Under the pieces are notes generated by a model that was not told where the DNA came from, searched no databases, and saw only the letters and a program-made list of their open reading frames with translations. A stretch of DNA of 64,000 nt. Source: Pseudobutyrivibrio xylanivorans DSM 14809 (GTDB lineage Bacteria > Bacillota > Clostridia > Lachnospirales > Lachnospiraceae). The translations under genes and the position numbers were made by a program. Of the stretch, positions 1 through 8,581 are shown one piece after another (position 1 is the stretch's first letter; each line of letters opens with the position of its first letter). Location: NCBI RefSeq assembly GCF_900141825.1, contig NZ_FQYQ01000007.1, forward strand, positions 114,449 through 178,448, in the 5' to 3' direction.

Positions 1-877
1 CTACAAACTCATCACCACCATATCTTCCCACTAAATCGTATGCTCTGAAGTTTTCAACCAACAGCTGTCCTACTTTTTCCAACAGCAAATCACCTGTATG
101 ATGTCCCAGGTTATCGTTAACCAGTTTGAAATCATCCAAATCTATAATTGCCATTGCACAGCATTCCTCTGGAGATTTTTTATCAAAATAGTTATCAATT
201 CTTTCAATCAAGGCATTTTTATTTAATATATGGGTCAGTTTGTCAAGTGAACTAAGCTTTGTTACTTCCTGCATTGCAAGAGCTTCTTTTGCACGAACCT
301 CCAGAATAATTCTGGCAAAAAGCAAGGATACGAAATACGCAGAGATTGCTATATAAATATCCTTTAGAAAGCCATCTTTATCTCTTTGGAAGAAAGACAT
401 GGTAAGCATAATAGACAATACCACCGCTTCCTCAAATGCATATTTATAAATCCTATCAATAAAAATCATAGGTAGTCCCATACAGGCTATCGGAAGCCAA
501 AGTGACTGGCCTGTTGGCGAATCGAATACGTCGATTAGTCCCAAAACTACTCCCAAGAAGAAATAGAATGTACAGCATATTGCTGCTGTCTTGGCTGTAC
601 TGATTTCACCTTTATGCCTGAGAGTATAAAGATTTATATTAAAATATATTGCCATCAAAGGAATCATGCCGAAATGCTCAATGGAAAGCGTAAAATCCTC
701 AAGCAAAAGTTTTCCAACAATAATCATAACTACATAAACCATAGAAATATACATACAGGCTTTCCTTAGCATGTGTAGATTATTATCATCAATTGAAGGT
801 AAGCATTCAGCAAAATAACGCTTTATGGAATCTAACTCTTCTCTATTTATTTTTGAATATTTTCCAAAAAGTCCCAT
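1..877 (-). CDS. Membrane diguanylate cyclase (GGDEF), 3' end outside window
   Basis: This gene encodes a membrane diguanylate cyclase that would make cyclic di-GMP from two GTP. The N-terminal 200 residues carry about six hydrophobic segments. A GGDEF domain follows, with the signature GRYGGDEFV read at the very edge of the window, so the last third of the domain and any further domain are missing. An RxxD inhibitory site (RAYD) sits five residues before GGDEF, so product inhibition is expected. The start ATG at 877 has AGGAG seven bases upstream. The protein is closely similar along its whole visible length to the cyclase at 2849-4336, which points to a local duplication later separated by the amidase and channel genes. 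Confidence 0.93.
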   Translation of the reverse strand, partial: MGLFGKYSKINREELDSIKRYFAECLPSIDDNNLHMLRKACMYISMVYVVMIIVGKLLLEDFTLSIEHFGMIPLMAIYFNINLYTLRHKGEISTAKTAAICCTFYFFLGVVLGLIDVFDSPTGQSLWLPIACMGLPMIFIDRIYKYAFEEAVVLSIMLTMSFFQRDKDGFLKDIYIAISAYFVSLLFARIILEVRAKEALAMQEVTKLSSLDKLTHILNKNALIERIDNYFDKKSPEECCAMAIIDLDDFKLVNDNLGHHTGDLLLEKVGQLLVENFRAYDLVGRYGGDEFV

Positions 878-994
878 GACATACACACTCCTAATTTAAT
901 CTATCAAATTAGTTTTGTATTTTATTGCGCTTTATGTGAATAATCTATGAATATTTCAACAAAATCTCCTTTTGGACAGTTAATCAACATCAAA

Positions 995-1023
995 TTGATA
1001 AACAAACATTAGGATGGTAAAAT
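995..1023 (+). promoter_or_regulatory. Sigma-A-type promoter for the amidase gene
   Basis: TTGATA at 995-1000 and TAAAAT at 1018-1023 are separated by exactly 17 bases. The -10 box ends 37 bases before the ATG at 1061, which is preceded by AGAAAGGA. The gene is divergent from the cyclase at 1-877. Confidence 0.55.
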
Positions 1024-1060
1024 TGTTTTAAGATTTTTCTACAAGAAAGGAAAAAGAATT

Positions 1061-1864
1061 ATGAAAACTTCTATCAAACGAATAGTAACATGTGCCTTAT
1101 GTTTTTCGTTAGCTCTTTCTCTTTTTGCAAGCTCCACTCTAAGTGTAGATGCAAAAGCAAAAAAGAAGACCACCAAGGCTTCCAAGAATGTCGTCGTTGT
1201 TTTGGATGCTGGCCACGATAACACTCATTTGGGCTGTCACTATGAGGGCTTTGAGGAAGGTATCGCAAATCTTTATATAGCCTACTACTGCAAGCAGGAG
1301 CTCGAGAAATATAATGGTGTCACAGTTTATATGACACGCTATGGTTTTGACTGTCCTTATGGCGCAAATCCTGATTCTTCAGCAGATTGTCTGACTGGAA
1401 GAGTCAATTATGCCAAATCCGTAAATGCGGATATCCTTATCAGTCTCCACAATGACTATGATCCTGATTTGGATAAATCACAAAATGGTGCAAAAGTCAT
1501 CATTCCTAATCCAAACTATAGACCTGACCTCTGTGTAAAGGGCTCTGATTTAGGTAAATCAATCCTTACTAATCTTACAACTACAGGCCTTACCATAAAT
1601 GATTGGAAGCTTTGCCCTAATGGTACAGGTATTGTTACAAGAGACTCAGAAAACGGAAAGTATCCTGACGGTTCTGCAAAAGATTACTACGCACTTATAA
1701 ATAAATCGAAGTCAAGTGGTTTTCCATGCATCATTGTAGAGCATGCCTTCTGCACAAATAATTCTGATAGAATTAATCACCTTAGCACCACTGATCAATA
1801 TCAGCAGCTCGGCATAGCTGATGCCACTGGAATTGCTCAGTACTACGGACTTTCATTAAAATAA
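1061..1864 (+). CDS. Secreted N-acetylmuramoyl-L-alanine amidase (Amidase_3)
   Basis: This is a zinc amidase that cleaves the bond between MurNAc and the stem peptide in peptidoglycan. Residues 1-32 form a signal peptide (Lys/Arg-rich start, hydrophobic core, cleavage near SVDA), so it acts outside the membrane. A short Lys-rich linker (33-42) leads into the Amidase_3 domain. The zinc ligands are visible as H52 in DAGHD, E65 or E66 in GFEEG, and H130 in SLHND, and the catalytic Glu is E227 in IVEHAF. No cell-wall-binding repeats are present, so substrate targeting must come from the catalytic domain or the basic linker. It is the first gene of a two-gene plus-strand unit, with the potassium channel starting 27 bases after its stop. 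Confidence 0.93.
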   Translation: MKTSIKRIVTCALCFSLALSLFASSTLSVDAKAKKKTTKASKNVVVVLDAGHDNTHLGCHYEGFEEGIANLYIAYYCKQELEKYNGVTVYMTRYGFDCPYGANPDSSADCLTGRVNYAKSVNADILISLHNDYDPDLDKSQNGAKVIIPNPNYRPDLCVKGSDLGKSILTNLTTTGLTINDWKLCPNGTGIVTRDSENGKYPDGSAKDYYALINKSKSSGFPCIIVEHAFCTNNSDRINHLSTTDQYQQLGIADATGIAQYYGLSLK

Positions 1865-1891
1865 ATTTTTCGATTTTGGGAGAATAATAAG

Positions 1892-2863
1892 TTGAAAAAA
1901 ATTAACAAAGAACAGATTTTTCATGTTATTCAAATTGGAAATAAGGGTGATATTGCAAGTAGAACATTTGATATTTTCATCACTGTTACAATCCTTTTAA
2001 ATGTTGCTGTGATGGTTCTTCAAACCTATGAAGAATTTACCCCAATTTTTCCAATTCTTAATGTTATTGCCTTTGTGACAATTCTTCTTTTCTGTGTGGA
2101 GTATGGTCTCCGCATATGGACTGCAGATTTATTGTATCCAGAGGTTTCACGTCGAAAGGCTATAATCAAATTCTTACTATCCTTTGACGGAATTATAGAT
2201 TTATTTACCATTCTTCCATTTTTCTTTTTATCTGGATTTGTTGCTTTTAGATTCCTTAGAGTAATTAGAATTTTCCATCTCTTTAGAATTAACGGACAGT
2301 ATGATTCTTTCGCAGTTATCTTTTCAGTATTAAAAGAAAAGAGAAATCAGATTACATCCTCTCTCGTAATTCTTATGATTCTTATGCTTGCAAGCTCAAT
2401 TGGAATTTACTATGCAGAACATGAAGCACAGCCTAGAGTTTTTAGAAATGCATTTTCAGGAATTTGGTGGTCAGTATCTACTCTTCTTACAGTAGGCTAC
2501 GGAGACATTTATCCCATCACGACACCTGGAAGAATTATGGCAATCCTCACAGGTTTTTTGGGTGTCGGCGCAGTGGCCATCCCGACTGGTATCTTATCTG
2601 CTGGATTCGTTGAGCACTATGCAAAGATGAAGCTTATGAACAACTTTGCCAGGGATGAGCACATCGATTTGCTCACAATTCATGTTACTGAAGGACATTG
2701 CTGGAATGGTTTGAAGATTAAGGATATTGGTGTGCCAGATCACTATCTTCCAGCTATAGTAACCCGCGACGGCGATTCACTTATTCCTGTACAGGATTTG
2801 ACATTAAAAATCGGCGACACAGTTGTTCTGGCCGCCGAAGCTTATTTCTCACATACCTACTAA
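1892..2863 (+). CDS. Voltage-gated potassium channel with C-terminal RCK_C/TrkA-C-like domain
   Basis: This is a six-transmembrane potassium channel. Segments S1-S4 lie within about residues 25-135, and S4 carries regularly spaced arginines (R120, R123, R126), the mark of a voltage sensor. The pore helix and selectivity filter TVGYGD are at about 200-205, followed by S6. The last 75 residues resemble a TrkA-C (RCK_C) ligand-binding module, but no TrkA-N nucleotide-binding domain precedes it. The start is TTG, supported by GGGAG nine bases upstream and by the absence of a nearby ATG. The stop overlaps the 3' end of the convergent cyclase gene by 15 bases. The channel activity is well supported; what the C-terminal module senses is unknown. 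Confidence 0.92.
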   Translation: MKKINKEQIFHVIQIGNKGDIASRTFDIFITVTILLNVAVMVLQTYEEFTPIFPILNVIAFVTILLFCVEYGLRIWTADLLYPEVSRRKAIIKFLLSFDGIIDLFTILPFFFLSGFVAFRFLRVIRIFHLFRINGQYDSFAVIFSVLKEKRNQITSSLVILMILMLASSIGIYYAEHEAQPRVFRNAFSGIWWSVSTLLTVGYGDIYPITTPGRIMAILTGFLGVGAVAIPTGILSAGFVEHYAKMKLMNNFARDEHIDLLTIHVTEGHCWNGLKIKDIGVPDHYLPAIVTRDGDSLIPVQDLTLKIGDTVVLAAEAYFSHTY

Positions 2864-4336
2864 TGTATTGATTGCTTCACCAAACTCTTTATCTGATGAA
2901 TTGTACATTAGTACTTTATCTACTCCCAATTCCTTCGCAAGTTTTTCTCCTTCAAGAGTTTTGACCACTGCGAGGATTGGGATCTTGTTGAAGCTTTCTC
3001 TTTGCTTCATATATTTCATTGTCAGTGTTCCAAATTCATTTTCTTCATTTACTTCCAGTAACACCAATTTCAACTGCTTATTATACTGGCTAATTGTGCA
3101 AAGAGCATCATAATCACTGGCTGCAGAAAGAATTTCAAAAACATCACCTTTATATTCTTTTAGTTTTCTGATGGCTTCAACTCTTCCATCATTGATACTA
3201 AGAATGATTGGTTTCTCATAACTGCGCTGTTCAACACTCCATATAGTGCAATTATTTTTTCCATCAATTTTAGATTTATACAGAGCATCATCTGCCATCA
3301 TAAATAGCTTATTACTATCTCGTATGCTATTACTTATAATAGCACCCACACTCATTGTAAATGGTTCGCTATTTCCTAAGTTTATATCACCCAGCAGTCT
3401 CTGCAGGGCTTTGCAACGAGATTGAAGTATGCTGACATCACTCATCTGAGGCATCAAAACCACAAATTCATCACCGCCATACCTTCCTGTAATATCATAT
3501 GCTCTGAAGCTTTCTATAAGAAGACTTCCTACGTTTTCCAAAAGGATGTCACCTGTATTATGTCCCAAATTATCATTTACAGATTTGAAATCATCCAAAT
3601 CCAAAATCATCATCGCACAATAATCGTCTTCTGGCTTTTGAAGAAAATACGCATCAATCTTTGATAGCAATGCATCTTTATTAAAAATATGGGTAAGTTT
3701 ATCCAGTGAACTCTCGCCCTTGAGTTCCTTCATCGCCAAAGCTTCTCTACTTCGCATTTCAAGAATAAGATGAGCCAGTACCATTGAAACAGAATAAGCG
3801 CCTAAAATCATGTACACATCACGTCTAAATAAAGCGAATTCTTTAAAATGATAAGATAAAGCTGTAAAAGTGATAGATGCTGTCATTTCCTCCCAGCCAT
3901 ACTTATACATTCGGTCTATATACAGTACTGGAAATACAAGTATCAGCATCGGAACAAAATATGCCTGCTTATCTGAATAGACGTATGTATCAATAAGGAT
4001 AAATACCATTGCAAGCCAAAAGTAAAATGAACAACAGATAATTCCTGTCGCTCTGGTACCTATTGGAGTGTGCTTTGAGGCGTATACATTGATACAATAC
4101 TGGATTACCATCAAAGGCAGCATCAAAATATGCACCCATGTGACCCTAAAATTCGGCACAAAAATCAGAGCAATAACTATCATTATCAAGTAGATGATAG
4201 AAATATACATGCAAGCACGACGAAGCATGTATAGATTTCCCTCATTAATGGCATCCATACATACGCTAAAGTACTCTCGTATATCTTCATTTTTCTGTCT
4301 GCGTCTTGTGACAGCCCTAAACAGATTACTAGCCAT
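2849..4336 (-). CDS. Membrane diguanylate cyclase with C-terminal pseudo-receiver
   Basis: A multi-pass membrane domain (about residues 35-195) is followed by a GGDEF domain with an intact GRYGGDEF signature (about 287-291) and an RAYD inhibitory site five residues before it. An added domain at about 373-495 has the alternating strand/helix pattern of a response-regulator receiver. In that domain the phospho-acceptor position reads LVLLEVNEEN, so Asp is replaced by Glu, and the usual KPF near the end is gone. I chose the ATG at 4336 over one 33 bases upstream because AAGGTAAG precedes it and because it aligns with the start of the paralogue at 1-877. Cyclase activity is strongly supported; the receiver reading is inferred from fold pattern. 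Confidence 0.92.
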   Translation of the reverse strand: MASNLFRAVTRRRQKNEDIREYFSVCMDAINEGNLYMLRRACMYISIIYLIMIVIALIFVPNFRVTWVHILMLPLMVIQYCINVYASKHTPIGTRATGIICCSFYFWLAMVFILIDTYVYSDKQAYFVPMLILVFPVLYIDRMYKYGWEEMTASITFTALSYHFKEFALFRRDVYMILGAYSVSMVLAHLILEMRSREALAMKELKGESSLDKLTHIFNKDALLSKIDAYFLQKPEDDYCAMMILDLDDFKSVNDNLGHNTGDILLENVGSLLIESFRAYDITGRYGGDEFVVLMPQMSDVSILQSRCKALQRLLGDINLGNSEPFTMSVGAIISNSIRDSNKLFMMADDALYKSKIDGKNNCTIWSVEQRSYEKPIILSINDGRVEAIRKLKEYKGDVFEILSAASDYDALCTISQYNKQLKLVLLEVNEENEFGTLTMKYMKQRESFNKIPILAVVKTLEGEKLAKELGVDKVLMYNSSDKEFGEAINTLVGM

Positions 4337-4451
4337 CTTTCTTACCTTCACACCACATTCTATGCACATAGTAACACTAACTTAAATCTAGCAGATTATT
4401 CGTTAGCAATGGTGTGTACAGTGTGAAATTTCTGTGAGATTTATATTGCAC

Positions 4452-6137
4452 CTAATTATGGGTCAATTTTGCAACCGTCTCGATTTGCGAACTATTGTCC
4501 AAACTTATCTTCATATCTTTTGAGATGATAGGAAGCTTGAATTCTATGGATTTAAGCCATTGACCGTTCTCTTGTTCTTCTTCATAAATCTCAACCTTTT
4601 CAATGAATTGTGTCAGGAACTCTCTGCGTTCCGCTTCATTCATCGGCTCATACATTTTATCGAAAAAGATTAGCGCTTTGTAGATATTATCTCCACAAAC
4701 CTTCTCAGCAAGTATCGACCGCTTCTTAGCTTTAGCCTCTACTAAGGCATTTTCTGTCTCTTCGATTTTATCATAAGTCTTACTGAGGCGATCCTCTAAA
4801 TCTGCTTTTCTTCTCTTGTAATGCTTATCTTCATAATCCAAGTTGTCCAAATCTGAAAGAATGGCATCCTTGTTCAAGTAACTTTGGCGTAGCGTCTTTT
4901 CCTGAGCAGTTATTTCCTGATCAAGTGCTGAAGTATCAACTTCCATATTGATTTTCTCACGCATCATCCCGGCAAATTTCTTATTGCTCACAAGTTTCCT
5001 TAGCACCTCAATTACTGCTCCATCCAGTTTTGTTTCTGACACCTGCTTTCGATAGTCGCATTTATGCCCTCTTGTCATATTGCGGTGCTTGCAGCCATAG
5101 TAAAAGTAATCACTGTACTTTGTGCCATCTTTTCTATGCTTAATGCTTTTATTCCCATACATGCCTGCACCACAGACTGGGCATCTTAATATACCTGATA
5201 AAAGATGAATTTTTTCACCTTTAGGAGAATTTACTTTTTCATATTTTTTAGCCTGTGCCACGGCTTTGATTTGTGCCTGTTCCCATACTTCTTCTGATAC
5301 TAAAGCCTCATGAAGGCCATCTACAAGCAGATAATCATCCTTATAAACCTGACGATAATCATTTCTTGTTCCATGAACCTTTTCTGTTCTTCTCCTACCA
5401 TAGGCAATTTTGCCGCAATATACAGGATTCTGAATAATACGTCGGATAAGTGAAGCATCAAAAAGTGGATTCTTTCCATTTTGTCTAGCTATTTTGTGTA
5501 TTCCATGATTTTCCAAATATTTTGCGATTCCGTTTGATCCCATATCTGTATTAACGTACTGATCAAAGATTGTTCTGATAGCTACAGCTTCCTCTTCATT
5601 TATTTCAAGCTTTCCATCAACCAAGGCATATCCATAAGGAGCAAAGCCACCATTCCACTTACCTTCTCTAGCCTTTTGCATACGACCTTCCATAGTCTGT
5701 ACACGTATGTTTTCACGCTCAATCTCAGCAACTGCTGACAGTACAGAAATCATAAGCCTTCCTGCTTCTTTTGATGAATCAATTCCATCCTCTACACAGA
5801 TTAAATTCACGCCAAAGTCCTGCATAATCTGAAGTGAATTTAGAACATCAGCCGCATTTCTGCCAAATCTGGAAAGCTTAAATACAAGAACAAAAGAGAC
5901 ATCATCTTTTCCAGATTTGATATCTTCCATCATGTTGTTGAAGGCGACACGCCCTTCAATGGACTTACCGGACTTGCCTGCATCTTCATATTCTCCGGCG
6001 ATTTCATAATCATTAAATTCGCAGAAAGCTTTCATTCTGGATTTCTGTGCATCCAACGAATAGCCATCTATCTGCATAGATGTAGAAACACGGGTATATA
6101 AATATACTTTTGTTTTATCCTTACCCAATTTAATCAA
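4452..6137 (-). CDS. Large serine recombinase (site-specific integrase)
   Basis: This enzyme would integrate and excise the island by serine-based strand exchange. The resolvase domain starts with YTRVSTSMQ, where the Ser is the nucleophile. It continues through FKLSRFGRN and is followed by a Recombinase domain (about 170-280), a zinc ribbon (CPVCGAGMYG with a later CxH and C, about 315-365) and a long coiled coil (about 395-480). At 561 residues the length fits the large serine recombinase family. The frame opens with TTG at 6137, but AGAAGGG lies only two bases away; a second TTG at 6128 has better spacing and may be the real start. It is the last gene before the paralogous cyclase, so readthrough from the island may reach that gene. 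Confidence 0.95.
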   Translation of the reverse strand: MIKLGKDKTKVYLYTRVSTSMQIDGYSLDAQKSRMKAFCEFNDYEIAGEYEDAGKSGKSIEGRVAFNNMMEDIKSGKDDVSFVLVFKLSRFGRNAADVLNSLQIMQDFGVNLICVEDGIDSSKEAGRLMISVLSAVAEIERENIRVQTMEGRMQKAREGKWNGGFAPYGYALVDGKLEINEEEAVAIRTIFDQYVNTDMGSNGIAKYLENHGIHKIARQNGKNPLFDASLIRRIIQNPVYCGKIAYGRRRTEKVHGTRNDYRQVYKDDYLLVDGLHEALVSEEVWEQAQIKAVAQAKKYEKVNSPKGEKIHLLSGILRCPVCGAGMYGNKSIKHRKDGTKYSDYFYYGCKHRNMTRGHKCDYRKQVSETKLDGAVIEVLRKLVSNKKFAGMMREKINMEVDTSALDQEITAQEKTLRQSYLNKDAILSDLDNLDYEDKHYKRRKADLEDRLSKTYDKIEETENALVEAKAKKRSILAEKVCGDNIYKALIFFDKMYEPMNEAERREFLTQFIEKVEIYEEEQENGQWLKSIEFKLPIISKDMKISLDNSSQIETVAKLTHN

Positions 6138-6148
6138 TCCCTTCTATG

Positions 6149-7072
6149 TTACGTTCCTGTCTGTTGTGCTTTCTTCATAATATCCTTAACAACATCCGTA
6201 CCTTCTATCTTATTCACCCCAAAACACTTCTTTCCTGCATCCTTCAAAGAAGCTCCGATATGATAGCCTTCCACGCCATCTATAATCAAAAACCGATCAT
6301 GAAAAGCTATAGTCTTCTTAATTGTTAATGTAGGATACTGTGCATTGAAATTATTAATATCCTGCGAAGATATTCTTGCACTGGGCAACGTATATGCAAA
6401 TACATCAACGCCCGCATTTTTCTTAGCAAGGATATTTAATGTAATCACATCAATATATCCATCTATTAAAACAATTTCCTTCTTTGCATGTCCGATAATA
6501 TCTGTAAGAAAACTGAAGGCATCAAAAATCTGACCATCATAGAAAATCTTCTGATTTTCTTCCTCATGATTTGCCATATACTCAAATATCCTGCCAAACT
6601 TCTCATCTGTATCTTTTTGATATTCCAACTGCTTCAGTTCGATAGCATTAATCTTCTCAAACATTAGAGCATTATTAGCAATGAAGTGACGCATCTCCTT
6701 AAAAGCACGCATTATAAAAATACTCTGCTTAGTGGCCAATTCACCCTTTAGAACCGTTGCTAACATATAAATGCCCTGTTCTGTAAAGGCATATGGAAAT
6801 TTTCTACGACCTCCACCTTGTCCAGAAAAAAATGTGTTTTCTCGTGAAGTCACAAATTGTGACTTCACCAATTCAACTTCATCTTTTGTTAATTGAAACA
6901 TAAAATCTTCTGGAAAGCGCTCAATATTTCTTTTCACCTGTTGGTTCATAGCTTTAAGCTCATATCCATAAATATCAGCCAAATCACTGTCAAGCATCAC
7001 CTGTTGTCCGCGTATCGTATATACACAGTTTCTAATAGACTCAACTGTGAGTAAGTCTGTTGTATTTTTCAT
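6149..7072 (-). CDS. ORF6N (KilA-N type) DNA-binding protein with PLD-like C-terminal domain
   Basis: The N-terminal ORF6N domain (about residues 10-120) has the family hallmarks VYTIRGQQVMLDSDLA, NIERFPEDF and FPYAFTEQG. A linker of about 60 residues leads to a C-terminal domain with LIDGYID, HDRFLIIDG and GASLKDAGKK, which resembles one half of a phospholipase-D/nuclease fold with an HxD in place of HxK. Proteins of this type occur in phages and mobile elements; their biochemical role is not established. I chose the ATG at 7072 because AAAGGA lies 11 bases upstream and the family homology begins there. The frame can be extended to a TTG at 7204, but that would place a perfect palindrome inside the protein. 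The recombinase follows 11-20 bases downstream, depending on its start. Confidence 0.85.
   Translation of the reverse strand: MKNTTDLLTVESIRNCVYTIRGQQVMLDSDLADIYGYELKAMNQQVKRNIERFPEDFMFQLTKDEVELVKSQFVTSRENTFFSGQGGGRRKFPYAFTEQGIYMLATVLKGELATKQSIFIMRAFKEMRHFIANNALMFEKINAIELKQLEYQKDTDEKFGRIFEYMANHEEENQKIFYDGQIFDAFSFLTDIIGHAKKEIVLIDGYIDVITLNILAKKNAGVDVFAYTLPSARISSQDINNFNAQYPTLTIKKTIAFHDRFLIIDGVEGYHIGASLKDAGKKCFGVNKIEGTDVVKDIMKKAQQTGT
6844..6868. repeat. Perfect 25-bp palindrome inside the ORF6N gene
   Basis: The 12-base arms GTGAAGTCACAA and TTGTGACTTCAC surround one central A. The stretch encodes KSQFVTS within the ORF6N domain. The same palindrome, with 11-base arms, recurs at 7103-7125. Confidence 0.85.
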
Positions 7073-7102
7073 AAACACTATATTCCTTTGCATTTTCTTT
7101 TT

Positions 7103-7125
7103 TGAAGTCACAAATTGTGACTTCA
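7103..7125. promoter_or_regulatory. Second palindrome copy, candidate operator of the ORF6N gene
   Basis: The 11-base arms TGAAGTCACAA and TTGTGACTTCA surround one central A, identical to the core of the intragenic copy at 6844-6868. It sits 31 bases upstream of the chosen ATG at 7072 and directly next to a possible -10 box (TAGAAT on the minus strand, about 7126-7131). A second inverted repeat, GGTCGA-N5-TCGACC, lies just upstream at 7159-7175. The position suits an operator for autoregulation. Confidence 0.5.
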
Positions 7126-7214
7126 TGTATTCTATATTCAAACAAAGATGTTTTTTGTGGTCGAAAAAATCGACCTCAAACCACTGGTCCAAATTTTTAA
7201 TCAAATTATTTTAT

Positions 7215-7577
7215 CTACATATCCTCAAGACTCTCTATCTTCTTCAGGGCTTCCATATAAGCCATAAGACGCTTCTGCTGTTCTTCCTTAAGATTATGAT
7301 AATCCTCAATCATCTGAACATCGCCTGGAGTGAATTTACTTTCAGGACTTGCTGCAGCAATTTCCTCTTCATCCTCAATTCCTTTACCGGTAAGAAGTTG
7401 CTCCGGGGTAATTTGCAAAACATTACAGATGTCCATTATCTTTTCTACCGTAGGATTGGTCTTTCTCTTTTTCCATTCGCTTATGGTACTAGTTGAAATA
7501 CCTACCTGCTTTGCAAACTCCGCCTGAGTCATATTGCGTTCTTTCAAAACCTTTATAATTCTTTCGCTGATAATCAT
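7215..7577 (-). CDS. XRE-family helix-turn-helix regulator
   Basis: This 120-residue protein has a Cro/C1-type helix-turn-helix at about residues 5-58, with MTQAEFAKQVGIS and STISEWKKRKTNP as the turn and recognition helix. A short acidic linker and a helical tail (about 85-118, rich in Lys/Glu) follow and may mediate dimerisation. It is most likely a repressor of the island, transcribed toward the ORF6N and recombinase genes. The ATG at 7577 is preceded by GAGGT 12 to 8 bases upstream. An inverted repeat upstream (7599-7627) may be its own operator. Its DNA target and inducer cannot be read from the sequence. Confidence 0.9.
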   Translation of the reverse strand: MIISERIIKVLKERNMTQAEFAKQVGISTSTISEWKKRKTNPTVEKIMDICNVLQITPEQLLTGKGIEDEEEIAAASPESKFTPGDVQMIEDYHNLKEEQQKRLMAYMEALKKIESLEDM

Positions 7578-7598
7578 GAGTGATACCTCGCTTTGCCA

Positions 7599-7627
7599 TT
7601 CACCTATGTAATATTCATATTAGTGAA
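7599..7627. promoter_or_regulatory. Imperfect dyad upstream of XRE gene, candidate operator
   Basis: TTCAC at 7599-7603 and GTGAA at 7623-7627 form the outer arms of an AT-rich imperfect dyad. It lies about 22 bases upstream of the XRE start codon, where a phage-type repressor would bind. Confidence 0.3.
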
Positions 7628-7663
7628 TTTATTTTATCACACCTCATGATATCCTTCAATGTT

Positions 7664-7858
7664 CTACTTCGTTTTCTTATTACGGAACTTCATATACGCC
7701 TTATAAGATTCATATATATATCTTTTTTGAAGATAGACATCAGGATCCGGTAATGAATCAAAATCAATTTCATCAGCGTATTTTGCTATTATATTTCCGA
7801 TAAAGTTTGCAAGAGAACTCCATTCATCTTTGTCTTTTACTATCACTTTATTCTTCAT
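7664..7858 (-). CDS. Small hypothetical protein of the island
   Basis: This gene encodes 64 residues of no family I recognise. It is preceded by a strong ribosome site (AAGGAAGGGG), which supports it as a real gene. The protein is hydrophilic and mixed in charge, with an acidic middle (DEIDFDSLPDPD) and a basic, Tyr-rich C-terminus, and has no membrane segment. It sits between the oriT-like region and the XRE repressor, in the same direction. The position suggests a role in the island's maintenance or transfer, but nothing in the sequence shows a function. Confidence 0.65.
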   Translation of the reverse strand: MKNKVIVKDKDEWSSLANFIGNIIAKYADEIDFDSLPDPDVYLQKRYIYESYKAYMKFRNKKTK

Positions 7859-7913
7859 AGCTATCCCCTTCCTTAAATGAGATTTTTTGGCCTTTCACAA
7901 ATTGGCAAGCAGT

Positions 7914-8012
7914 GCATCGGTGTACACCTGATGCGATTTTGCTTGTTGGGGAGTATGCCCCAATCCCCCTGATTGCCGATTTTCATCGGCAAGCTACGCC
8001 TGCAAAACAGGC
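7914..8012. other. Cluster of inverted repeats, candidate oriT
   Basis: Four inverted repeats fall within 99 bases next to the MobC gene. They are GCATC/GATGC around the palindrome GGTGTACACC (7914-7934), TTGGGG/CCCCAA around six bases (about 7946-7963), TTGCCGAT/ATCGGCAA around TTTC (7973-7992), and GCCTG/CAGGC around CAAAA (7998-8012). Stacked dyads beside a relaxosome accessory gene are typical of transfer origins of mobilisable elements. The nick site itself cannot be identified from one sequence. Confidence 0.45.
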
Positions 8013-8024
8013 TAAAAAACGAAG

Positions 8025-8375
8025 TCAATAAATGTCCAAATATTTGTTAAAAGTCTTTTCCACCTTCTTCAAAACTCGTTCATGATTCTCCTTCATATCC
8101 GAAATTGTTTTGCCATCTACAGTGCCACATGAATTGGCAACTTTTGCAATCTGGTTGATATTGTTGCTGTCAATTTTTAGAAGTTTAATGATTTCTAATA
8201 ACTCACTGAAGTCTATGTGAATGTAATATCCATCGATTGCCATCTTCCTAATATAGGCGCTCATGTTTTTGACTCCTATCTTCTCCATCCTGTCATGAAT
8301 CATCTGCAATTCATTTTCAGGAATCTTGATATGAATCTGTTTGTTACATGGAACGTATCCCTGATTTAACAACAT
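8025..8375 (-). CDS. mobC: MobC-like relaxosome accessory protein
   Basis: This 116-residue protein starts with a ribbon-helix-helix-type segment (about residues 10-50: HIKIPENELQMIHDRMEKIG, then AYIRKMAIDGY). It has a C-terminal helix containing DSNNINQIAKVAN, the conserved core of bacterial MobC proteins. MobC binds oriT and helps the relaxase nick and unwind it. The ATG at 8375 follows GAGGAGGTG at good spacing. In related elements a relaxase gene follows MobC, often overlapping it. Here the next 166 bases are non-coding repeats, then an unrelated small gene, so the relaxase is missing and transfer would need one supplied in trans. Confidence 0.82.
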   Translation of the reverse strand: MLLNQGYVPCNKQIHIKIPENELQMIHDRMEKIGVKNMSAYIRKMAIDGYYIHIDFSELLEIIKLLKIDSNNINQIAKVANSCGTVDGKTISDMKENHERVLKKVEKTFNKYLDIY

Positions 8376-8581
8376 TTGCTTTTCACCTCCTCTCGTTATC
8401 GTTGTTCATGGACTAATTATCCAAGATTTAGAAGCCCTACTCCGTATATCCAAGAGGTAGGAAATAGCTGCTCTTCTCAAAATTTTCCACGATATTGGAA
8501 TTCATCATTTATAGCAAACTTACATTCTGTTATGATTTACATATACAAGATCTTTTGGAAAAGCATTGGGGGAATAAAGCA

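Noticed and set aside
4337..4451. attL of the island upstream of the cyclase gene, matched to 9395-9514
   Set aside because: I compared both stretches by eye and found no convincing direct repeat, so I do not mark attachment sites.
7073..7204. N-terminal extension of the ORF6N protein to a TTG at 7204
   Set aside because: The added 44 residues match no ORF6N family start, have a weak ribosome site and would make a perfect operator-like palindrome coding.
8485..8500. TTCCA/TGGAA dyad between mobC and the plus-strand XRE gene as an operator
   Set aside because: Five-base arms in AT-rich DNA are weak evidence without a second copy or a clear promoter beside them.
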